Made by a program: the position numbers and the translations under genes. DNA of 64,000 bases from Cloacibacillus evryensis DSM 19522 (lineage in GTDB: Bacteria; Synergistota; Synergistia; Synergistales; Synergistaceae). The stretch is from assembly GCF_000585335.1 (NCBI RefSeq), contig NZ_KK073872.1, forward strand, positions 1,074,501-1,138,500, read 5' to 3'. Each line of letters starts with the position of its first letter. The first letter of the stretch is position 1. The notes below the pieces were generated by a model. That model was not told the DNA's origin, did not search any database, and saw only the letters and a list, made by a program, of their open reading frames with translations. Positions 7,563 through 15,077 of this stretch are shown one piece after another.

Positions 7563-8965
7563 CTAAAATTTCAAGCACCAACTCAAAAACCCGATGTTGA
7601 ACCCCAAAAACGTCGGGTTTTCTGCCTTTAGATAAATTTGAACAAAAATCCTAAGACGGTTTAGGATCTTTTTCATGTTATAAGCACAGCTTGCCATCAG
7701 AGCGTTGATTTCATCTCCGATACGGCCTTTCAGGTAATTCCTGTCCATCCCATAATCTCGCTTCAAATGCCCTATTATCGGTTCGATGGCGTTTCTTCGC
7801 TTCAGGTTTTTCTTGAGCGATACCGTCACTGCTTCTTTCGTTCCCGGAATGTGGATGGCGCAGGGTATCTCTTTGTGCTTTGCTTTGCCTCTGTAGCCTT
7901 TATCGCAGTAGGCGTCTTTCGGGAATATCCCTGTTATCTCCGATGCTTGAGTCAGGGCGCTTTTGAGCGTCGTTACGTCGTTTGGACAGCCTCCGTATGT
8001 CTGGGCGCCTACGACAAAATTGCTTTTGTGTGTTGAAGTTATCGAAACTTTGCTGCCAAATTCGTATTTCTTGGCTGCTTTGCCTTTGGCGATGCAGGCT
8101 GTCTCAGGTTCAAAGTAGCTGTAGAGCTTGTTTTTATCTGTGCGTTGCTGTTCAAATGCACGGCGGGCCATTGCCAACAGCCGGCTGAGTGGGGTTTCTG
8201 TCTGCTCGTTCTGTTGCTTGTCTGTGATCTCCCGTATCAGACGGCCTAGTATCGTCTTTACTTTTCTCGTGCAGGCGGCGGCTTTCTTGTATTTGCGGCT
8301 CCTTGAAAACTGCCAGCTCGCGCGCTGAAGGGCAGGCACCGTCCTGGCGTAGGTCCGTTTGAGTTTCATTCCAGCTCGTTTCGCCTCGCGTACCAGTAAT
8401 TCTATGCCCTTGGCGTAGAGCTTGAGGTCCGTAGGAAACGTTATGTCGTTTTCCTGTACCGTCGTGTCTACGATGACACAGCTAAGCTCTCTTGGCTTAA
8501 GGCATTTCATGCGCATCGCCGTTTCAAGACTCTCTTTGAGCATTGCCTCAAAGCCTTTGTGGCCGGTCCTCTTGCGCCACCGTGTCATTGAGCTGGAGTC
8601 CAATGGCAGCTCTGTCATAAAGTATTCCATTCCGCATAAGTGAGATAGGAAATCTTTGATTTCCGTAATCGAACTTAGTATGTTCATCAAAAATACTGCC
8701 AATATGGATTTTCTAGGAATTCCATAACTGTCGCTTCGTCTGAAAGATCGCGAAGGCCTTTGAGATAGTGAAGGCCAGCCATAAGCCTTGTCGGAAGCCC
8801 GGGGCGGCCTTTGTTCGCAATGTAGACCTCGCCTAGTGTACTCTCGAAGGTCTTCCAGTTTATTTTATCGCCCAGTTTTACGAGTTCATGGTCCATATTG
8901 ATCATGTTTTCGAGCCTGTCTTGAAATAATCTATCCTGAGGTTCTTCTGTAGTCTTTGGCTTCAT
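7563..8965 (-). pseudogene. IS5-type transposase (DUF772 + DDE), broken by a 53-bp insertion
   Basis: The N-terminal DUF772-type domain reads from ATG 8965 to the stop just after ENPYWQYF (8687). The DDE domain resumes at CGMEYFMTELPLD near 8636 and runs to 7563. In this family QYF is followed directly by CG.EYF, so 53 extra bases at 8636-8688 separate the parts and shift the frame. The catalytic residues remain: Asp in VIVDTTVQ, Asp in YCDKGYRGK and Glu in IEPIIGHLK. The downstream part could start at its own ATG inside the insert (MNILSSI...). Full-length enzyme would need frameshifting or bypassing, otherwise it is dead. Confidence 0.8.
8636..8688. repeat. 53-bp palindromic insert within the IS5-type transposase
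   Basis: The insert contains a perfect hairpin, GGAAATC-TTT-GATTTCC, bracketed by outer arms TAAGT and ACTTA. It replaces the junction between codons for Phe and Cys in the transposase. The stop codon follows the Phe codon directly. No second copy was noticed elsewhere in the window. Confidence 0.6.
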
Positions 8966-9078
8966 TATCGTAGTTTTCTCCTGATAATTGCGAATCTTCT
9001 ACGTATATTTTACCTCAAATTTAAAGATTTATGCAGACTATTACTGGATCCTTTGAGTTTTTTAGCGGAGACTGAATA

Positions 9079-10099
9079 ACGCCTCATGATACCGGCTTCC
9101 ATTCTTGCCACGCAGTACCTGTGATACGACATAGCCGTCTCCGTTATTACAGATCATATCTATGTTTTTTGACGAGTTCAGTCCTTTGTCCGCTACAACC
9201 ACAAGCCTCTTCAATTCATACGTCTTACGCACCTCATCTATTACAGGATGAAGCGTCAAACAGTCGCTCGTATTGCCTGGGAAAAGAGACATACAGGCTG
9301 GAAGCCCGTGCTCATCCAGAAAAAGCCCCATCTGAACGATCGGATCCACCCGATGTTCCTTAGAAACACCGCGCATGCGGTAACCGTCTCCATCATCAGG
9401 AAAATCTATCTCAAAATAGTAATTGGTCACATCGTAAAAGGCATAAGACATATCACGCCCTACAATACGCTCAACCCCCTCGCTCAGCCACCGCTGAAAA
9501 TCCAACGACATATCCGCAAACAGACCAAGAGCACGATAAACATCCTGCAAAGAAAAATCGCAGCACATCCCATAAAACTCATCCTTCATCTGACAGTTGC
9601 CGCGCTTTGAATCCGGAGCTAAAACACGCGTCAGCACAAGGAACTTGAAAACGGCAGCCAAAGGCACCTCTCCTCTATATCCGGAGGATGCGACATAGTG
9701 CTCAATAAAACCGTCCACATCAAGACTATTATAGATTGCTTCAATAAACTTATACCCATAATTTCTCTCACGGTTGGAAGGAGAATACATCTTAAGAGTA
9801 GAAGGCACCTCAAGCCGCAGGACAGGCTCATCCCTGCATTTTGCGTCAAACTCTGCAACCATAGCGAGGAAAGCCTCTCTATCCTCATGGTCTTCCAAAT
9901 AGCCGAAATTCTTAACAGTCCGCTGCTTAGGAGGAAGTCCCGGGCCAGGTCGGTATCCTTCAACCACCCGTATCTGAGTCTTGACCACTCCGTTTTTATA
10001 AACCCTGCTGTCCTTTCGAATCACGCGAACCACCCCAATTTGCGAAAAGCTAATAAAACGTGCACAGACATAGTATGGCACAACCAGAGCATAACACAA
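9079..10099 (-). pseudogene. IS1634-like transposase, N-terminal part
   Basis: N-terminal two thirds of the transposase. It begins with the family hallmark (IRVVEGYRPGPGLPPKQRTV, then NFGYLEDHED) and holds the first catalytic Asp region (YDVTNYYFE) and the second (LVVVADKGLN). It ends at GSRYHEALF, where the IS5-type element enters. The open frame reaches 10099, but initiation at a GTG near 10024-10033 is more typical of the family, and no good ribosome site marks either. The remainder is at 6692-7530. Confidence 0.82.
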
Positions 10100-10204
10100 T
10101 AGATATAATAAAAAACAGAAGCAAAACCATGAAAATTCGCTCCTGTACTGGGGGGATTATAAGTTAGTTTTTGATATGTCGGGATTTACTGTAAAAGTCG
10201 GGAT

Positions 10205-10263
10205 ATAATATAAACTCAAACAAAACGCAATCCCCTAAAGAAAAATATTTTTGCGTTTTAACG
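10205..10263. repeat. 59-bp direct repeat, right copy
   Basis: Copy of 6541-6599 with one difference. It keeps the TTGCGT box and inverted repeat of the restriction-modification promoter, but its -10 position reads TATATC instead of TATAAT on the minus strand because the element end replaces the flank. Confidence 0.9.
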
Positions 10264-10346
10264 AGTGTTTTCAAGTATCATTTAATAGATATAAGCGACA
10301 AACAAGCGACAAAACAAAAGTCAAACACGGCAAAAACCCAGTAAAA

Positions 10347-10637
10347 TCAAGGTTTTCTGTCGTTTTTTATATAGTCTTTCTCAGAAGGGCGAAATTTGAT
10401 TTCAAAGTAGATGTCGCCTCTCTGATCTCTTGAGATTACTTCGCTGAAGCCTCCGCGTTTTGCAAGCGCCGCCCTGACATTGCTGTTCAGGCAGTCATGG
10501 AGAAAACCAAAAATATCAAAGAACGTTGTTTTACCGACGCCGTTTTGTCCAAGGAAAACGGCCATGTTTGGTATATTTCTTATGGCGATGCTCTTGAACA
10601 CTTTATAATTTCTAACGGTCAGCGATTCTATCCTCAT
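10347..10637 (-). pseudogene. AAA family ATPase, N-terminal fragment
   Basis: Ninety-six residues from an ATG at 10637 preceded by GAGGTAAGG. The sequence MRIESLTVRNYKVF followed by a Walker A motif (GQNGVGKTT, about residues 30-38) and the segment RGGFSEVISR is typical of the N-terminus of RecF/OLD-like AAA ATPases of more than 350 residues. The frame loses similarity after FRPSEKD and stops at 10347. Walker B and the signature motif are absent, so it is a remnant. It lies beside the right copy of the 59-bp repeat and may have been a defence-island neighbour of the restriction genes. Confidence 0.75.
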
Positions 10638-10907
10638 GGACCTTACCTCTTGCTCAGGCAGATGAATGTATTATAACCTGAAACCCAGCGGCGGAGAATA
10701 GCAGCCCGCATCAATAAGTATATGTTGTATTGAAATGCTGATACACGGTAACCTATTTCTTTTGCGCGGCGGAAGGTCATGTAATGGAGCGTCTTTGCGA
10801 AGGGGGCAGCGGAGGGTGTTTGTAAAGCTGCCGTCCTCGTTCCTGTTTATCCCTCTGGAAGTGATATATAATATCTCATCAGTAAATTATAGACGGGGGC
10901 TATTATT
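10638..10907. other. Intergenic junction of accessory and core DNA
   Basis: No gene was recognised. The region separates the ATPase remnant from the MFS gene. A TATAAT at 10867-10872 may be the -10 of the MFS promoter, but its -35 is weak. No repeat or tRNA marking an integration site was found. Confidence 0.4.
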
Positions 10908-12152
10908 TTGAAAGAGGAAAACATATTGCTTACGCCGCTCTTTATGCGGCTTTTTATTCCCTTTGGCGTGGGGTATTTTTTATCTGTCTTTCTTGGCAGC
11001 GCCAACGCGACGATGGCGCCGATCCTGATAACGGAATTTGCGCTTTCTCCCGCCGACCTTGGCTTTATGGGCTCGGTCTATCTGATTTTTTTCGGTTTGG
11101 CGCAGTTTCCGCTCGGGGTCTTTCTCGATCGGTACGGCGCTCGTGTTACGCTTGCGCCGATGCTGCTCTTTGCCGTTGCCGGCGCGCTGCTCTTCGCCGC
11201 GGCGGAGGGCTTCGCGGCGCTCGTCCTTTCCCGCGCTCTGATCGGCATCGGCCTTGCCGGGAGTCTGATGGCGGCGTTCAAGGCCTATGCCTCATGGCTG
11301 ACGGCGGATAAGCTTCCGCTTGTCTACAGCGTTCAATCGCTGATGGGCGGGATCGGAGGAATGTTCGCCACGCGCCCGGTCGCGATCGCCTTTGATATTT
11401 TCGGCTGGCGGCATGTATTCGTCATGCTTGCGGTTATCAGCCTTTGCAGCGCCTCGCTGGTCTGGTTCGTCGTCCCGAAGGACACGGTCCGCCGCGATGA
11501 GAGGCGCGGCTCTTTCTGGAAGCTCCTCGGCAAGATGTTTTGTTTTTTCGCCGACCGGCGTTTTTGGCTCGTCGCGCCGCTGGTGACGGCCGCGCAGAGC
11601 GTGATGTTTGCCTACCTCTATCTCTGGGTCGGCCCGTGGATGCTTGACGTCGCGGGGATGGACATCGGCGAGGCGGGAATGTATATGATGCTGGCCTTTG
11701 GCGGCGCCGCTCTCGGTTATTTTGGCAACGGCATCCTTGCCGGCTGGTTCAAGAGAAAGGGCTGGCTGAGCTGGGAACAGCTTTACCTATTGTCCGGCGT
11801 GACGCTGACCGCCGTGCTCGCGGCGATAATGTTTATGAACGGCAGAGGCGCGGCTCCGCTGTGGGGTGCGGTGATGTTTCTTTCTACGATGACTATGATC
11901 TCTTTTCCGATAATGCGCACGATGTACGCGGAAGACGAGGTCGGGCGCGTGCTTTCCCTGCTCAATTTCACCATTTTTCTCTTCTCTTTTATCGTTCAGT
12001 GGTTCATAGGCGTGGTTCTCGATTTGTATCCCGTGAGCGGCGGGCGTTTTTCTCCGGCCGGCTATCGGTCGAGCCTTGCCGTCGTCGTCATCTTTAATCT
12101 GGCGTCGTGTATCTGGTATTATTATGGAATGAAGAAAGAAAGCAGCCGGTAA
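10908..12152 (+). CDS. MFS transporter (12 TM)
   Basis: Inner-membrane major facilitator of 414 residues. The start is TTG at 10908 after GGGGGC; no better start exists. Hydrophobic segments fill the chain as two six-helix halves. The loop 2-3 motif appears as GVFLDRYGARV, a good match to the MFS signature G.L.DR.G.R. Substrate cannot be read from sequence. It ends where the ribosome site of the fumarase alpha subunit begins (AAGGAGG at 12151), so the three genes are probably co-transcribed and the transporter may import or export a dicarboxylate such as fumarate, malate or tartrate (inference from context). Confidence 0.85.
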   Translation: MKEENILLTPLFMRLFIPFGVGYFLSVFLGSANATMAPILITEFALSPADLGFMGSVYLIFFGLAQFPLGVFLDRYGARVTLAPMLLFAVAGALLFAAAEGFAALVLSRALIGIGLAGSLMAAFKAYASWLTADKLPLVYSVQSLMGGIGGMFATRPVAIAFDIFGWRHVFVMLAVISLCSASLVWFVVPKDTVRRDERRGSFWKLLGKMFCFFADRRFWLVAPLVTAAQSVMFAYLYLWVGPWMLDVAGMDIGEAGMYMMLAFGGAALGYFGNGILAGWFKRKGWLSWEQLYLLSGVTLTAVLAAIMFMNGRGAAPLWGAVMFLSTMTMISFPIMRTMYAEDEVGRVLSLLNFTIFLFSFIVQWFIGVVLDLYPVSGGRFSPAGYRSSLAVVVIFNLASCIWYYYGMKKESSR

Positions 12153-12163
12153 GGAGGCGCGAT

Positions 12164-13039
12164 ATGTCGAAGATATACAGGATAATGGCGGAGGAGGTCG
12201 CGGAAAAGGTCTGCGAGCTCGCGCTTACCGCCAACATGTATCTGCCAGAGGATGTGAAGCGGGCGCTGGCGGAGGCGCGGTCGGCGGAGAAAATGCCGCT
12301 CGCCCGTTCCACCTATGACGAGATCATCAAAAACGCGGAGCTCGCCGCCGAGAAGTATATGCCGATCTGCCAGGATTGCGGGATGGCGGTTTTGTTCGCC
12401 GAACTCGGACAGGATCTGCATGTCGAGGGGGGCGGCCTCGAAGAGGCGATAAACGAAGGGGTGCGCAGGGCTTACCGCAAGGGATATCTGCGTAAATCCG
12501 TCGTCTCGGACCCGCTCGTAGACCGCAGGAACAGCGGGGACAATACGCCCGCGGTCATCCATTGGCGCGTCGTTCCCGGACGTTCTCTCGATATCACGAT
12601 AACACCCAAAGGAATGGGCAGCGAGAATATGAGCCGGATATTCATGCTGAAGCCCGCCGACGGCGCGGACGGCGTGATAAAGTCTGTCGTGGAGACTGTC
12701 GAACAGGCCGGGTCTAATCCCTGTCCTCCGGTGGTTATCGGCGTTGGGATCGGCGGCAATTTCGAGACCGCGCCGCTCGCCGCGAAAGAGGCGCTGCTCG
12801 TGCCCTACGGCGAACGGCATCCGGTCTCCGCTTACGCGCAGATGGAGGAGCGGATACTGCGCGAGGTCAACCGGCTGGGGATCGGCCCCGCCGGGATCGG
12901 CGGCACGGTGACGGCGCTCGACGCGCATATCGTCACGCGCCCGACGCATATCGCGGGGATGCCGGTCGCGGTCAACCTTTGCTGCCACGCGCTGCGCCAC
13001 GCGCGCGGAAGGATAGATGGGAGGGCTGAAAATGAATGA
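12164..13039 (+). CDS. Class I fumarate hydratase / L-tartrate dehydratase, alpha subunit
   Basis: Catalytic N-terminal subunit of an iron-sulfur hydro-lyase converting fumarate and malate, or tartrate to oxaloacetate. It has 291 residues from ATG 12164 with AAGGAGG 6 bases upstream. Fe-S ligand candidates are Cys in ICQDCGMAV, Cys in NPCPPVV and the CC near the C-terminus. The active-site region GVGIGGNFETAPLAAKEAL is intact. The beta subunit overlaps by 8 bases. Fumarase and tartrate dehydratase cannot be told apart by eye. The enzyme class is oxygen-sensitive, which suits an anaerobe. Confidence 0.88.
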   Translation: MSKIYRIMAEEVAEKVCELALTANMYLPEDVKRALAEARSAEKMPLARSTYDEIIKNAELAAEKYMPICQDCGMAVLFAELGQDLHVEGGGLEEAINEGVRRAYRKGYLRKSVVSDPLVDRRNSGDNTPAVIHWRVVPGRSLDITITPKGMGSENMSRIFMLKPADGADGVIKSVVETVEQAGSNPCPPVVIGVGIGGNFETAPLAAKEALLVPYGERHPVSAYAQMEERILREVNRLGIGPAGIGGTVTALDAHIVTRPTHIAGMPVAVNLCCHALRHARGRIDGRAENE

Positions 13040-13595
13040 GATCAAGCATATAAAACTGCCGCTCAGCGACGAGGATGCCCAGGCCCTTCGCGCCGGGGAT
13101 ATCGTAAGGCTTTCCGGGAGCATTCTGGTGGGGCGCGACGCCGCTCACAAGCGGATGGCCGAGGCGATCCGCGAGGGAGGGGAACCTCCTTTCCCGATCG
13201 AGAACGAAATCATTTACTACGCCGGTCCCGCCCCGACGCCGCCCGGCGCTGTCATCGGCCCAGTCGGCCCGACGACGAGCGGGCGCATGGACCCTTATAC
13301 GCCGCTTCTTCTCTCCAGGGGACTGCGCGGCATGATCGGCAAGGGCAAGCGCACGCCGGAGGTCCTGGCGGCGATCAGGGAACACAAGGCCGTGTATTTC
13401 GGGGCGACGGGAGGCACCGCCGTGCTGCTTGCCGACTCGGTCAAGCACGCGGAGCGTGTGGCCTACGAGGACCTCGGGCCGGAGGCGGTGCTTCGGCTTA
13501 CGGTGGAGGAGATGCCGCTGGTCGTCCTAGCGGACTGCCGCGGCGGCGATCTTTACGTAAGCGGTCCCGAAGAGGCGCGCAAGAGTTTTTTGTGA
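13032..13595 (+). CDS. Class I fumarate hydratase / L-tartrate dehydratase, beta subunit
   Basis: C-terminal subunit, 187 residues, forming the substrate-binding swivelling domain. Start chosen at ATG 13032 (MNEIKHIKLPL) with GGAGGG upstream; it overlaps the alpha gene by 8 bases. The characteristic GPTTSGRMDPYTP segment and GKG loop (MIGKGKRT) are present, followed by GGTAVLLA. In many bacteria both parts are fused; two separate subunits are common in anaerobes and in TtdAB. It is the last gene before a decayed TAXI gene tail and a terminator. Confidence 0.88.
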   Translation: MNEIKHIKLPLSDEDAQALRAGDIVRLSGSILVGRDAAHKRMAEAIREGGEPPFPIENEIIYYAGPAPTPPGAVIGPVGPTTSGRMDPYTPLLLSRGLRGMIGKGKRTPEVLAAIREHKAVYFGATGGTAVLLADSVKHAERVAYEDLGPEAVLRLTVEEMPLVVLADCRGGDLYVSGPEEARKSFL

Positions 13596-13619
13596 TCTCG
13601 AATATAGATTTTAACGGCA

Positions 13620-13688
13620 CAAGATATAAAGATCCCGCTCCACCCAGGCGCGCTCAAGTATTATAAGGAGATCGGCGCCGTGAAATAA
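13620..13688 (+). pseudogene. Decayed 3' end of a second TAXI-TRAP binding-protein gene
   Basis: Bases 13632-13688 read IPLHPGALKYYKEIGAVK and a stop, nearly identical to the end of the intact binding protein at 14989 (VPIHPGALKYYKEIGAVK). Upstream of this the match soon needs a frameshift and then disappears at the fumarase stop. It looks like the leftover of a duplicate gene deleted down to its last 20 codons. Confidence 0.8.
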
Positions 13689-13710
13689 AATATCGCGGTA
13701 ATTGGAACCG

Positions 13711-13743
13711 GCGCGGGGGCTTGTTCACGGCCTCCGCGTTTTT
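13711..13743 (+). terminator. Probable intrinsic terminator
   Basis: CGCGGGGGC and GGCCTCCGCG form a GC-rich stem with a G-U pair, followed by TTTTT. It lies just after the decayed TAXI tail and would end the MFS-fumarase transcript. Confidence 0.65.
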
Positions 13744-14041
13744 AGCTATTTTCACAAATGGTATTTAATATTATTGACAGGAATAGAGAAATTAAATAAT
13801 CTAACTTTCTATTATATACTCTGTATACTAGGATTGCACCGTCAATATGAAAAAAAATGATAATTTATATTCGTACATATTGCTTTTTGTATTTTGTGGG
13901 CGTGTAACTATAATTATAGAATAATCATTTTATCGATATTTTAGATTGTACGTTTTCAGTTTCTGCAAAACGAAAGGGGGACCGTTTTTTATTGTAGGTA
14001 TCACCGGGTAATTTTCTATAAAAAAGGAGATGTACATTTTT
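13744..14041 (+). promoter_or_regulatory. AT-rich leader with promoter-like elements for the TAXI operon
   Basis: No gene. This 300-base stretch is strikingly AT-rich. It contains TTGACA at 13774-13779 with an AATAAT about 15 bases on, and further TATACT boxes near 13820-13832. A strong AAAAAGGAG ribosome site at 14021-14029 precedes the binding-protein start. The exact start of transcription cannot be chosen by eye. Confidence 0.4.
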
Positions 14042-14989
14042 ATGAAGAATTTCATCAGACTCGCATTGGTAACGGCTCTTATCGCGTCATTTGCCGCCTC
14101 GGCGTCGGCGGCGACATTCATCAACATCGGCACCGGTTCCACCGGCGGCACCTATTATCCCGTCGGCGCGGCGATGGCTAAGGTCTGGAACTCAAGCATT
14201 TCCGGGATGAAGGCGAACGCCCAGTCCACCGGCGGCACGGCTCAGAATCTCGCGCTGCTCGGGAAGGGCGAGGCTGAGGTTATTTTCGCCGACGGCCTTT
14301 ATTTCTTCGCATATGGGGGCAAAGGGGCCTTCGAGGGCAAGGCGATGAAGAATCTGCGCGGCCTTGTTCCTCTCTACGCGGAACCGATACATTTCCTTGT
14401 CGCCAAGGGCAGCAATATAAAGAGCATCAAGGACCTCAAGGGGAAGCGCGTCTCCGTGGGAGCCGTTGGCAGCGGTACGGAGGTAACTGTCCGCACGCTC
14501 CTCAAGGCGAACGGCATCGACCCCGACAAGGACATCAAGGCTGAGAATCTCGGACTTTCCGACACGGCTTCGGCCTTCGCCGATAAAAACATCGACGCCG
14601 GACTTACCGTCGGCGCGCTCGGCATCGCCGGCGTGGTGGAGATCGCGACGCTTGGAACCGCCGAACTTCGCGACTTTGAGCCGGAGGCCATAAAAAAACT
14701 CTGCGCGGAGCTTCCCTATTACCTGCCTTTTGATATTCCAGCCAACACCTATAAGGGACAGACAAAACCGGTAAAAGCGATGGCAAGCTGGAACGTTCTT
14801 ATCACGAATGACAAGCTCGACGCGGAGACCGCCTACCAGATGACGAAGGCCCTCTATGAAAAGAAGCAGGATATTCTTAACGTGTCGACGAGGCTCGCCT
14901 CGATGTCGCCCGAAAACCTGAAGTATATCCAGGTCCCGATCCATCCCGGCGCTCTCAAATACTATAAGGAGATCGGCGCGGTAAAATAA
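14042..14989 (+). CDS. TAXI family TRAP transporter solute-binding protein
   Basis: Periplasmic receptor of a tripartite ATP-independent transporter, 315 residues. The ATG at 14042 is preferred over 14030 because it leaves room for the ribosome site and gives a clean signal peptide (MKNFIRLALVTALIASFAASASA, cut before ATFINIG). The opening IGTGSTGGTYYPVGAAMAKVWN is the TAXI family signature. KGKRVSVGAVGSGTEV and the NIDAGLTVGALG region form the ligand cleft. The fused permease follows after a hairpin at 15013-15045, an arrangement that usually gives more receptor than permease. The ligand is unknown; dicarboxylates or glutamate are family precedents. Confidence 0.92.
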   Translation: MKNFIRLALVTALIASFAASASAATFINIGTGSTGGTYYPVGAAMAKVWNSSISGMKANAQSTGGTAQNLALLGKGEAEVIFADGLYFFAYGGKGAFEGKAMKNLRGLVPLYAEPIHFLVAKGSNIKSIKDLKGKRVSVGAVGSGTEVTVRTLLKANGIDPDKDIKAENLGLSDTASAFADKNIDAGLTVGALGIAGVVEIATLGTAELRDFEPEAIKKLCAELPYYLPFDIPANTYKGQTKPVKAMASWNVLITNDKLDAETAYQMTKALYEKKQDILNVSTRLASMSPENLKYIQVPIHPGALKYYKEIGAVK

Positions 14990-15012
14990 CTTACCACGGA
15001 CATTCTTAGATC

Positions 15013-15050
15013 AGGGCGCGCGGAGGCAAGGATCTTCCGCGCCCTCTTTC
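15013..15050 (+). terminator. Hairpin between TAXI receptor and permease genes
   Basis: AGGGCGCG (15013-15020) pairs with CGCGCCCT (15038-15045), followed by a short CTTTC run. It probably works as a partial terminator or mRNA-stabilising hairpin, lowering permease relative to receptor. Confidence 0.5.
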
Positions 15051-15077
15051 GCCCGTCTTTCTATAGGAGGAACGTAT

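Larger units (their letters stand above)
7537..9072 (-). mobile_element. IS5-type element inserted in the IS1634-like transposase
   Basis: A 1536-bp element with imperfect terminal repeats. 7537 onward reads GTCGCCGCTGAAAAACGC, and the complement of 9055-9072 reads GTCTCCGCTAAAAAACTC (15 of 18 match). Direct copies of TGAATA at 7531-7536 and 9073-9078 are its 6-bp target duplication. Excision of the element plus one copy restores the host frame (HEALFSDEGY). Its single transposase gene, on the minus strand, is broken. Confidence 0.9.
6600..10203 (-). mobile_element. IS1634-like element, split by an IS5-type element
   Basis: The ends carry a perfect 19-bp terminal inverted repeat, 6601-6619 and 10184-10202 (CCCGACTTTTACAGTAAAT and its complement). 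Outside these lie the 59-bp direct repeats. Removing the internal IS5-type element (7537-9072) and one copy of its 6-bp duplication leaves about 2.06 kb with a single transposase gene on the minus strand. IS1634 of Mycoplasma mycoides is known for long, variable target duplications, which fits what is seen here. Confidence 0.88.

Noticed and set aside
10264-10346. Phage attachment site or tRNA end next to the right 59-bp repeat
   Set aside because: AT-rich sequence with GCGACAAACAAGCGAC repeats is present, but no tRNA fold, no integrase gene and no second att copy could be seen.
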